From the NCBI GenBank assembly GCA_903839355.1, contig CAIMBV010000048.1, forward strand, positions 1-5,928: 5,928 bases of DNA, in the 5' to 3' direction. Positions 1 to 5,285 of this stretch are shown here, piece by piece. The DNA comes from an uncultured Actinomycetes bacterium. Its GTDB lineage: Bacteria > Actinomycetota > Actinomycetes > Nanopelagicales > Nanopelagicaceae. Below the pieces are notes generated by a model. That model was not told the origin of the DNA. It worked only from the letters and a program-made list of their open reading frames with translations, and did not search any database. Made by a program: the position numbers and the translations under genes. Numbering within the stretch: the first letter of the stretch is position 1; the number at the start of each line of letters is the position of its first letter.

Positions 1-1
1 G

Positions 2-28
2 CTGCGCTTATTCGGAAGTTTCGAGTAA
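2..28 (+). CDS. C-terminal end of an upstream gene, probably TatD-family DNase (partial)
   Basis: Reading from base 2 gives LRLFGSFE followed by TAA at 26-28. The stop codon shares one base with the ATG of rsmA (TAATG), the usual sign of a translationally coupled operon. TatD-family metal-dependent hydrolases commonly end in a segment like N-x-x-R-L-F-G, and tatD often lies upstream of rsmA in Actinobacteria, so this is the best guess. Only eight residues are visible, so the family assignment rests mainly on gene order. Confidence 0.45.
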   Translation: MRLFGSFE

Positions 29-861
29 TGACCACGTTGCTCGGTGCGGCAGAGATTCGGGAGATCGCGGCTCGCATCGGAGTTAGCCCAACTAAGAAGT
101 TGGGACAAAATTTTGTGGTTGATGCAAATACCTGTCGTCGCATCGTAAAAGTTGCTGATGTTAATTCAGATGATGTTGCTTTAGAGATCGGCCCAGGCTT
201 AGGTTCACTCACCTTGGCGCTACTTGAAATTGCCAAATCTGTTGTAGCAGTTGAAATTGATCCTCGTTTGGCACAGGAGCTTCCGAATACTGCGACTACG
301 CACGGATTTGAAAGCGAACGATTGATCGTCGTGAATGAAGAGGCACTTACAACACAGTCGCTTCCCCTGGACCCCACAATCCTTGTTGCTAATGTGCCCT
401 ACAACATGTCAGTACCCGTGCTGCTGCATTTTCTAGAGAAATTTCCGACAATCCGATCGGGCGTAGTGATGGTGCAGAGTGAGGTTGCAGATCGCTTGAT
501 TGCAAAGCCGGGGAGCAAGACCTATGGCTCGCCATCAGTAAAAGCCACCTGGTGGGCAGATATGAGTGGGGCGGGAAACGTTGCCCGACAAGTCTTCTGG
601 CCAATTCCTAATGTGGACTCTTCCCTCGTGCGATTTGTTAGGCATGAAGCTGCGGGCGATGAAGCGCAACGGGCCCTGACTTTTTCTGTCATCGATGCCG
701 CCTTTGCGCAGCGACGCAAGATGCTCCGCGGTGCTCTCTCTGCGCTTTTTTCGGGGGAGGCAGAGGCCATGATTACCAAGGCTGGGATAGATGCCACTGC
801 CCGAGGTGAGACATTGCTTCTCCGCGACTTTATGGCGATTGCCAATACGCTAGAGCCATGA
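28..861 (+). CDS. rsmA: 16S rRNA (adenine(1518)-N6/adenine(1519)-N6)-dimethyltransferase RsmA/KsgA
   Basis: This cytoplasmic SAM-dependent enzyme dimethylates two adjacent adenines in the 3'-terminal hairpin of 16S rRNA, a late step in 30S subunit maturation. The 277-residue protein has the full family signature. KKLGQNF lies at 23-29. The SAM-binding motif I LEIGPGLGSLT is at 52-62, followed by the acidic VAVEID at 73-78. The catalytic motif IV NVPYNMS is at 122-128. The RNA-binding C-terminal part has NVDSSLVRF at 195-203 and AFAQRRKMLRGAL at 225-237. The usual acidic residue after the third strand (an Asp, as in gDaL) appears as Glu105 in NEEAL, a conservative change. The ATG is preceded by GGAAG at 14-18 with nine bases of spacing. 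The gene overlaps the upstream stop by one base and ispE by four, so coupled translation is likely. Confidence 0.96.
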   Translation: MTTLLGAAEIREIAARIGVSPTKKLGQNFVVDANTCRRIVKVADVNSDDVALEIGPGLGSLTLALLEIAKSVVAVEIDPRLAQELPNTATTHGFESERLIVVNEEALTTQSLPLDPTILVANVPYNMSVPVLLHFLEKFPTIRSGVVMVQSEVADRLIAKPGSKTYGSPSVKATWWADMSGAGNVARQVFWPIPNVDSSLVRFVRHEAAGDEAQRALTFSVIDAAFAQRRKMLRGALSALFSGEAEAMITKAGIDATARGETLLLRDFMAIANTLEP

Positions 862-1778
862 GGCGTAACGGAGTAGTCGTGCGAGTTCCCGGGAAGGTGA
901 ACTTGCAACTCTCTGTCGGTCCGTTGGAGTCAGATGGCTATCACGAGGTCACAACTGTCTTTCAAGCGATTGCGATCTATGACGATGTAACCGTGAAGTT
1001 CGCAGAACCTGGTTCAGGAATTACATTAACTGTTGCTGGACCTACTGCATCGGGAGTCCCTGTTGATTCCTCCAACCTCGCTTATCGCGCGGCGCAGTTG
1101 ATGATTGATCTGCATGATCTGGATTCTGATATCTCGATTCATATTAAAAAAGAGATACCGGTAGCTGGAGGAATGGCTGGGGGAAGTGCCGATGCCGCTG
1201 CCGTCATCGTGGCATTCGATGCTCTCTTTGAACTTGGGTTGTCGCGAGATGGCATGGAGAAGATTGGTGCGCAACTAGGTAGCGATGTTCCATTTGCGAT
1301 TACTGGTGGAATTGCGATTGGTCGGGGACATGGAGATCAACTCACGCCAGTGTTGGCTCGCGGAAGTTATAACTGGGTGTTAGCGATGGCACCTCAAGGT
1401 TTATCTACTCAATCGGTTTATGGCGAGTGCGATCGACTCCGCACCGGATTGGATATTGCCAAGCCGCAGGTTTCAGATCAGATCTTGCAGGCCTTGCGCG
1501 CCGGGGATGCCGAGCTCGTGGGCAAATCGCTTTCTAATGACCTGCAAGCGGCCGCCTGCTCCATAAGGCCCGCACTTCGACTGGTTCTGGATGTGGGCAT
1601 TGACTATGGAGCACTAGGTGCAGTTGTTTCGGGAAGCGGTCCAACGGTCGCCTTCTTGGTCGCTGATGAAGAACGAGCTCTCGACCTCACCGTGGCCTTA
1701 AGTGCCAGCGGGGTAGTGGCTGGGGTTATAAGAGCCACAGGGCCAACCCATGGCGCTCGCGTCATAGAAACCCTGTAG
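858..1778 (+). CDS. ispE: 4-diphosphocytidyl-2-C-methyl-D-erythritol kinase IspE
   Basis: IspE is the ATP-dependent GHMP-family kinase that phosphorylates the 2-hydroxyl of CDP-methylerythritol in the MEP route to isoprenoid precursors. The protein has 306 residues, normal for actinobacterial members. The N-terminal substrate motif is PGKVNL (11-16), with Lys13 matching the conserved active-site lysine, then DGYHEVTTVFQAI (26-38). The ATP-binding glycine loop is IPVAGGMAGGSADAAA (100-115). GSDVPFAITGG (141-151) carries the catalytic Asp143. The C-terminal GHMP motif is VSGSGPTVAFLV (257-268). The ATG overlaps the rsmA stop as ATGA. An in-frame GTG at 879 has a better ribosome site (GGAG at 870-873, five bases away) and would give a 299-residue protein starting just before RVPGKVNL. 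I keep the ATG because of the coupled overlap, but the start is not settled. Confidence 0.95.
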   Translation: MRRNGVVVRVPGKVNLQLSVGPLESDGYHEVTTVFQAIAIYDDVTVKFAEPGSGITLTVAGPTASGVPVDSSNLAYRAAQLMIDLHDLDSDISIHIKKEIPVAGGMAGGSADAAAVIVAFDALFELGLSRDGMEKIGAQLGSDVPFAITGGIAIGRGHGDQLTPVLARGSYNWVLAMAPQGLSTQSVYGECDRLRTGLDIAKPQVSDQILQALRAGDAELVGKSLSNDLQAAACSIRPALRLVLDVGIDYGALGAVVSGSGPTVAFLVADEERALDLTVALSASGVVAGVIRATGPTHGARVIETL

Positions 1779-1842
1779 AACCCTGTAATACCTGGCTTAG
1801 ACCCCCTGCAACCTTTAGATACCTATTCTCGCCACCCCATAA

Positions 1843-1872
1843 TTTCTGCGTATTTGTCGCAATGGCTTTAAT
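1843..1872 (+). promoter_or_regulatory. possible promoter for tRNA-Gln
   Basis: The 110 bases between the ispE stop and the tRNA hold no gene and no convincing terminator. TTTAAT at 1867-1872 resembles a -10 box and would place a start near 1879-1880, about ten bases before the mature tRNA. The paired -35 candidate TTTCTG (1843-1848, 18-base spacer) is poor. An alternative, TTGTCG at 1854-1859 with GACAAT at 1877-1882, has a better -35 and a poor -10 and would start at about the tRNA's first base. Some promoter is expected here, but which hexamers are used is a guess. Confidence 0.25.
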
Positions 1873-1888
1873 AAGGGACAATTCAGGT

Positions 1889-1960
1889 TCCGCCATTGTG
1901 TAGTGGCTAGCACATGGGCCTTTGAAGCCCAGGGTCCAGGATCGATACCTGGTGGCGGAG
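1889..1960 (+). tRNA. tRNA-Gln (anticodon UUG)
   Basis: A complete cloverleaf can be folded by hand. The acceptor stem is TCCGCCA (1889-1895) with TGGCGGA (1953-1959), seven pairs. The D stem is GTGT (1898-1901) with GCAC (1910-1913), and its loop AGTGGCTA carries the conserved GG. The anticodon stem is TGGGC (1915-1919) with GCCCA (1927-1931), with loop CTTTGAA. The anticodon is TTG at 1922-1924, which decodes CAA (and CAG by wobble) as glutamine. The variable region is four bases, and the T stem is CCAGG (1936-1940) with CCTGG (1948-1952). The discriminator is G1960, as usual for tRNA-Gln. The 3' CCA is not encoded and must be added by the CCA-adding enzyme. The T-loop is ATCGATA instead of TTCGANN, so position 54 is A rather than the nearly universal T. 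A tRNA-Gln between ispE and glmU fits actinobacterial gene order. Confidence 0.93.
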
Positions 1961-2028
1961 CGGAGCAAAGCCACTGAACATTTAGTGGCGGAGCGGAGCA
2001 AAGCCACCCGAGTAAAGGGTGGCGGAGC
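1952..2028 (+). repeat. tandem repeat starting in the tRNA-Gln 3' end (two full copies, one partial)
   Basis: A 23-base unit occurs identically at 1952-1974 and 1985-2007, offset by 33 bases. A third, partial copy of its first ten bases (GTGGCGGAGC) lies at 2019-2028, offset by a further 34. The unit begins GTGGCGGAG and ends AAAGCCAC, so its ends (GTGGC/GCCAC) are inverted repeats. The first nine bases of copy 1 are the last base of the T stem, the acceptor 3' strand and the discriminator of tRNA-Gln, so the unit seems either to derive from the tRNA tail or to have replaced it. The spacers between copies (1975-1984 and 2008-2018) differ in sequence. It is not coding in any recognisable way and does not look like CRISPR: the units are too short, the spacers are about ten bases, and there are only two full copies. 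Possible origins are slippage duplication of the tRNA tail, scars of integration at a tRNA 3' end, or a genome-wide REP-like element. Confidence 0.85.
1970..2023 (+). other. two consecutive stem-loops formed between repeat copies
   Basis: The end of each repeat copy pairs with the beginning of the next. Hairpin A is GCCACT (1970-1975) with AGTGGC (1984-1989), six pairs around an eight-base loop. Hairpin B is GCCACCC (2003-2009) with GGGTGGC (2017-2023), seven pairs around a seven-base loop. The pairs beyond the shared GCCAC/GTGGC core differ (T-A in A, two C-G in B) yet keep the helix, as expected if structure is maintained. A 13-base purine-rich segment, identical in both cases, precedes each hairpin (1957-1969 and 1990-2002). 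There is no T-run, so these are not simple intrinsic terminators. They would sit in the tRNA 3' trailer and glmU leader, where they could affect tRNA processing or mRNA stability. Confidence 0.55.
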
Positions 2029-2052
2029 CATAGAAGTGCCGCCGAAGAAGTG

Positions 2053-2060
2053 AGGGGGAG
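2053..2060 (+). promoter_or_regulatory. ribosome binding site that fixes the glmU start
   Basis: A purine run GGGGGAG is followed four to five bases later by GTG at 2065. An earlier in-frame GTG at 2050 lies on the 5' edge of this run and has no Shine-Dalgarno sequence at a useful distance. It would also add five residues (MRGRA) that do not fit the family's N-terminus. The 2065 start is therefore preferred. Confidence 0.7.
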
Positions 2061-2064
2061 AGCA

Positions 2065-3513
2065 GTGAAGCAGCTCGACCTCGTTATCGTCCTAGCTGCC
2101 GGCGAGGGAACTCGCATGAAATCTGCCCTTCCAAAGGTCCTCCACCCCATCGCAGGTCGTCCAATCGTCGATCATGTAATCAACGCGACGGCACCTCTAC
2201 ATGCCAAGGAGTTACGGGTAGTCGTAGGAGCCTCACGCGAACTCGTCGAGCAACATCTCATTACCCAATACCCAGGGACCACCATTGTGATTCAGGAGCA
2301 GCGCAACGGGACTGGCCATGCCGTCCAAGTGGCGCTTGAGGGAGCACCTCAAAATGGCACAGTTTTGATTCTGGCGGGCGATACTCCTCTGCTCACCTCT
2401 GCAACCCTCCAAGAGTTTTTTGATGCTCATACTGGGCTAGAAATCGATGCATCGGTGCTTAGTGCCTTTGTCCCAGACCCATTTGGTTACGGGAGGATAA
2501 TTCGAGCCGAAGATGGATCACTGGATGGGATCGCGGAAGAGCGCGATGCCGACCCACTTCAAAAAGAGATCGATGAGATCAATACCGGGGTCTATTTATT
2601 TGATATTGCAGTGCTCCGCTCCGCTCTTGTTGGACTTAAGAGCGGCAACGCCCAAGGCGAGCTGTATCTCACCGATGTTCTAGCAATCATCAAGGCAGCT
2701 GGTAAGAGTGCGCTCGCGATTCGTTCTAACGACTACACCGAAACTCTCGGGGCTAATGACCGTAGTCAGTTGGCAGAATGTGCCGCGATCATGCGCGATC
2801 GCATCAACGATGCTCATATGAGAAACGGTGTCAGCATTATTGATCCGACAACCACATGGATCGACCTTGGGGTTGAGATTGCTCCAGATGTCACGATCCA
2901 TCCAGGTAGCGCGATTACTGGAAACACCAAGATTGCTACTGGGGCAACGATTGGTCCGCGGACCACTTTGAGCAATGTCAAGGTGGGTGCTGGGGCAAGC
3001 GTCATTGAGAGCCGCGTCGCTGATTCAGTTATTGGTGCAGGGGCAAATGTGGGTCCTTTTAGTTTTATTCGTCCAGGAACAACTTTGGCCGAAGGCAGCA
3101 AGGTCGGCGCCTATGTCGAGGTAAAAAACTCGAGCATTGGGGCAGACTCCAAAGTGCCCCACCTTTCCTACGTAGGCGATGCCACCATCGGATCGGGAAC
3201 TAATATCGGCGCAGCCACCATCTTTGTGAACTATGACGGGGTGGAGAAGCACGAGACCACCATCGGAAACGATGTCCGTATTGGGAGCGACACCATGCTG
3301 GTAGCTCCGATCACTGTCGGCGACGGTGCTTACACGGCCGCCGGTTCGGTCATTACAGAGGATGTTCCAGCAGGTTCAATAGGAGTTGCTAGGGCAAAAC
3401 AGAGAAATGTCTTAGGGTGGGTTCTGCGTAAGCGGGCAGGCTCGAAGTCGGCCGAGTCTGCCAAGAAAGCCGGAGCCACTGATGGCTCTACCAAAGTACA
3501 GGGGGAAGCATGA
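2065..3513 (+). CDS. glmU: bifunctional UDP-N-acetylglucosamine pyrophosphorylase / glucosamine-1-phosphate N-acetyltransferase GlmU
   Basis: GlmU makes UDP-GlcNAc, the precursor of peptidoglycan, from glucosamine-1-phosphate, acetyl-CoA and UTP in the cytoplasm. With the GTG at 2065 the protein is 482 residues. The N-terminal uridylyltransferase domain has the nucleotide loop LAAGEGTRMKS (10-20) with Lys24 in LPKVLHP. It also has NGTGHAVQ (81-88), the metal-binding LAGDTPLL (103-110, Asp106), and EINTGVYLFD (171-180). From about residue 245 a left-handed beta-helix of hexapeptide repeats forms the acetyltransferase domain. It contains FIRPGT (334-339), VEVKNS (351-356), the catalytic-type His366 in VPHLSYVGDA, NYDG (389-392) and GSDTMLVAP (407-415). 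The last 30 residues are a Lys/Ala/Ser-rich tail typical of actinobacterial GlmU. The gene overlaps prs by ATGA, so the pair is probably co-translated. Its own promoter is not obvious; readthrough from the tRNA region is possible. Confidence 0.97.
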   Translation: MKQLDLVIVLAAGEGTRMKSALPKVLHPIAGRPIVDHVINATAPLHAKELRVVVGASRELVEQHLITQYPGTTIVIQEQRNGTGHAVQVALEGAPQNGTVLILAGDTPLLTSATLQEFFDAHTGLEIDASVLSAFVPDPFGYGRIIRAEDGSLDGIAEERDADPLQKEIDEINTGVYLFDIAVLRSALVGLKSGNAQGELYLTDVLAIIKAAGKSALAIRSNDYTETLGANDRSQLAECAAIMRDRINDAHMRNGVSIIDPTTTWIDLGVEIAPDVTIHPGSAITGNTKIATGATIGPRTTLSNVKVGAGASVIESRVADSVIGAGANVGPFSFIRPGTTLAEGSKVGAYVEVKNSSIGADSKVPHLSYVGDATIGSGTNIGAATIFVNYDGVEKHETTIGNDVRIGSDTMLVAPITVGDGAYTAAGSVITEDVPAGSIGVARAKQRNVLGWVLRKRAGSKSAESAKKAGATDGSTKVQGEA

Positions 3514-4490
3514 GCGAACTTCGACTTAGCTCGGAAAAGCGATTACGGATCTTTACCGGTCGCGGTTACCCCGAGTTAGCTGAAGATGTCGCCGCCGAAC
3601 TAGGCATCCCCATTACACCAACCTCCGCTTATGACTTTGCAAATGGTGAGATCTTTGTTCGCTTTGAAGAATCTGTTCGTGGTTCAGATGCATTCGTAAT
3701 TCAAAGTCATGCCGCACCGGTTAATAAGCAGATCATGGAACAACTGATCATGGTTGATGCGCTGAAGCGCGCATCTGCCAAGCGCATCACAGTTGTCGCT
3801 CCCTTTTATGGCTATGCCCGTCAGGATAAGAAGCATCGTGGACGTGAGCCAATTTCTGCTCGATTGATGGCAGATCTTTTTAAGACCGCGGGTGCTGATC
3901 GCTTGATGGTGGTTGATCTACATACGTCACAGATCCAAGGTTTCTTTGATGGCCCAGTGGATCATCTCTTTGCTCTACCACTTCTCACAAACTATGTAGG
4001 AAGCAAGGTCGATCGATCTCGTTTAACTATCGTCTCTCCTGACTCTGGCCGAGTCCGCGTTGCAGAGCGTTGGTCAGATATGTTGGGTGGAGCCCCGATT
4101 GCATTCATACATAAGACTCGCGATCCACGAATTCCAAATGAATCTGTAACCGGTCGCGTGGTTGGTGATGTACAGGGTCAGACTTGTGTCGTGATCGATG
4201 ACATGATCGATACAGCTGGAACTATTACTAAAGCAGTAGATGCTCTCTTCGACGAAGGCGCAGCTGAAGTTATAGTTGCTGCAACTCACGCCGTTTTATC
4301 CGGTCCAGCTGTCGAGCGTTTGCGCAATTCACGAGTTAGCGAAGTTGTTGTAACTAACACTCTGCCAATCGCGGAGGAATCTCGCTTTGATAAATTGACG
4401 GTCCTCTCCATTGCACCGCTATTGGGACGCGCCATTCGTGAAGTATTTGAAGATGGCTCAGTTACCAGCCTCTTCGATGGCCATTCCTAA
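3510..4490 (+). CDS. prs: ribose-phosphate pyrophosphokinase (PRPP synthetase, class I)
   Basis: The enzyme transfers pyrophosphate from ATP to ribose-5-phosphate, giving PRPP for purine, pyrimidine, histidine, tryptophan and NAD synthesis. In Actinobacteria PRPP also feeds decaprenyl-phosphate-arabinose in some groups. The 326-residue protein shows the class I order. FTGRGYPELAEDVA is at 15-28. The catalytic stretch PFYGYARQDKKHRGREPIS is at 98-116. The metal-binding VVDLHTSQIQGFFD is at 134-147, with His138. The flexible loop is KTRDPRIPNES (202-212), and the PRPP/ribose-5-phosphate loop is VVIDDMIDTAGTI (227-239). The ATG lies four to nine bases after GGGGGAAG (3501-3508) and overlaps the glmU stop by four bases. 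The glmU-prs pairing is conserved in Actinobacteria and Firmicutes. Confidence 0.97.
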   Translation: MSELRLSSEKRLRIFTGRGYPELAEDVAAELGIPITPTSAYDFANGEIFVRFEESVRGSDAFVIQSHAAPVNKQIMEQLIMVDALKRASAKRITVVAPFYGYARQDKKHRGREPISARLMADLFKTAGADRLMVVDLHTSQIQGFFDGPVDHLFALPLLTNYVGSKVDRSRLTIVSPDSGRVRVAERWSDMLGGAPIAFIHKTRDPRIPNESVTGRVVGDVQGQTCVVIDDMIDTAGTITKAVDALFDEGAAEVIVAATHAVLSGPAVERLRNSRVSEVVVTNTLPIAEESRFDKLTVLSIAPLLGRAIREVFEDGSVTSLFDGHS

Positions 4491-4496
4491 GAAATA

Positions 4497-4529
4497 GGCG
4501 ATTTATATGCGATTTATAAGCCCTTTTCT
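4497..4529 (+). terminator. weak intrinsic terminator candidate after prs
   Basis: Seven bases after the prs stop, GGC (4497-4499) and TTATA (4503-4507) can pair with TATAA (4515-4519) and GCC (4520-4522). This leaves a three-base bulge and a seven-base loop, and CTTTTCT follows. The helix is short and mostly A-T, so termination would be partial at best. The same bases also form a direct repeat: GCGATTTATA occurs at 4498-4507 and again at 4509-4518. Confidence 0.35.
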
Positions 4530-4536
4530 AGGCAAT

Positions 4537-4566
4537 TTGTTATAACGGACCTAAATTCGCTAACCT
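4537..4566 (+). promoter_or_regulatory. likely promoter for rplY-pth
   Basis: TTGTTA (4537-4542) and TAACCT (4561-4566) match the -35 and -10 hexamers of a housekeeping actinobacterial promoter (TTGNNN and TANNNT) with an 18-base spacer. Transcription would begin near 4573, giving a leader of about 85 bases before rplY. A dedicated promoter is reasonable because prs and rplY are separated by the longest gene-free gap without an RNA gene in the window. Confidence 0.5.
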
Positions 4567-4573
4567 TAGGCTT

Positions 4574-4626
4574 CGTTCCGGCGAGGGATAGAAATATCCG
4601 TGATCGACGGTCTCTCTCTTGGAACG
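4574..4626 (+). promoter_or_regulatory. structured 5' leader of rplY
   Basis: CGTTCC (4574-4579) pairs with GGAACG (4621-4626) and encloses a smaller hairpin: GGATA (4586-4590) with TATCC (4595-4599) capped by a GAAA tetraloop. A competing small stem, CCGT (4598-4601) with ACGG (4607-4610), shares two bases with that hairpin, so two exclusive folds are possible. The outer helix starts at about the predicted transcription start. In other bacteria L25 binds 5S rRNA and ribosomal protein leaders often serve feedback control, so autoregulation by the gene product is a plausible inference. I cannot match this leader to a named motif. Confidence 0.4.
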
Positions 4627-4658
4627 TGTTGTGTCCGTTCACTATAAGGGAGTTTTAA

Positions 4659-5264
4659 ATGGCCGAGATTCAAATCAACGGTAGCAAGCGCACCAATTTT
4701 GGTAAGGGTGCTTCACGCCGCGATCGTAAGGCTGGTTTAGTTCCTGCCGTTATCTATGGTCACAATGCAGAGCCTCAACACATCGCTCTTCCATCACGCG
4801 AGTTGGCAACAGCCCTCAAGGCATCAAACGTTCTTCTCAAGGTTAGCTTTGATGGCAAATCGGAGCTCGTTCTTCCAAAGTCAGTCTCAAAGAACCCATT
4901 GACCGGAATCTTCGAGCACATCGATCTGCTCGTTGTTCGCAAGGGTGAGAAGGTAACTGTCGAAGTACCAGTTCACACCGAGGGACAATTCGACAAGGAT
5001 GGAATCCTTGAGCATGTAAACAACACCATCGAAGTAGAAGCAGAAGCAACTTCGATCCCATCATTCTTGGTTCTTGACCTCACTGGTATGCCTGCTGGTA
5101 CAAGCAAAACCGCTGCAGATGTTCTACTTCCTGCTGGTACAACACTTGTTTCTGATCCAGAGCTCGTTGTTGTTCACTTGTCAGAGCGTTCAACATCTTC
5201 TGACGCTGAAACTCCTGCGGCACCTGCTGCCGAAGCAACTCCAGCAGCTGCTCCAAAAGAATAA
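4659..5264 (+). CDS. rplY: 50S ribosomal protein L25/general stress protein Ctc (TL5 type)
   Basis: L25 of the long CTC/TL5 type binds 5S rRNA in the central protuberance of the large ribosomal subunit. The 201-residue protein has the N-terminal L25 domain (about 4-93), with RTNFGKGASRRDRKAGLVPA (11-30), then VIYGHNAEP (31-39), and NPLTGIFEHIDLLVV (79-93). The C-terminal TL5 beta domain (about 96-176) includes KVTVEVPVHTEGQ (98-110) and DLTGMPAG (140-147). The last 25 residues are a low-complexity Ala/Pro/Glu tail (SSDAETPAAP onward) common in actinobacterial members. The ATG at 4659 follows AAGGGAG (4646-4652) with six bases of spacing, a strong ribosome site. The gene is preceded by its own probable promoter and a foldable leader and is followed 21 bases later by pth. 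Confidence 0.96.
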   Translation: MAEIQINGSKRTNFGKGASRRDRKAGLVPAVIYGHNAEPQHIALPSRELATALKASNVLLKVSFDGKSELVLPKSVSKNPLTGIFEHIDLLVVRKGEKVTVEVPVHTEGQFDKDGILEHVNNTIEVEAEATSIPSFLVLDLTGMPAGTSKTAADVLLPAGTTLVSDPELVVVHLSERSTSSDAETPAAPAAEATPAAAPKE

Positions 5265-5285
5265 GTAGCGACTTAACTCTTCACC

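Noticed and set aside
522..908. 128-residue minus-strand frame opposite rsmA
   Set aside because: It lies wholly opposite well-supported coding sequence and shows no family motif or start signal.
1952..2028. CRISPR-like array
   Set aside because: Only two full units, 23-base repeats with about ten-base spacers, no cas genes, and the first unit overlaps a tRNA.
1762..2150. Two minus-strand reading frames opposite the tRNA region, one with an internal peptide repeat
   Set aside because: The peptide repeat simply reflects the 33-base DNA repeat (an exact multiple of three). The frames run through the tRNA and into glmU, and the proteins have no recognisable domain or ribosome site.
2612..2623. 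Twelve bases in glmU that are the reverse complement of part of the tRNA-adjacent repeat (1956-1967)
   Set aside because: The match is a low-complexity GCTCCGCTCC run within ordinary codons for VLRSAL in glmU; it lacks the GTGGC/GCCAC ends that define the repeat.
3028..3340. Repetitive amino acid pattern in the second half of glmU
   Set aside because: It is the normal hexapeptide repeat of the left-handed beta-helix acetyltransferase domain, not a DNA repeat.
5074..5268. Leu-rich 64-residue + strand frame inside rplY
   Set aside because: It is the +1 shadow of the rplY C-terminus; its apparent hydrophobicity comes from reading the Ala/Pro/Glu codons out of frame.
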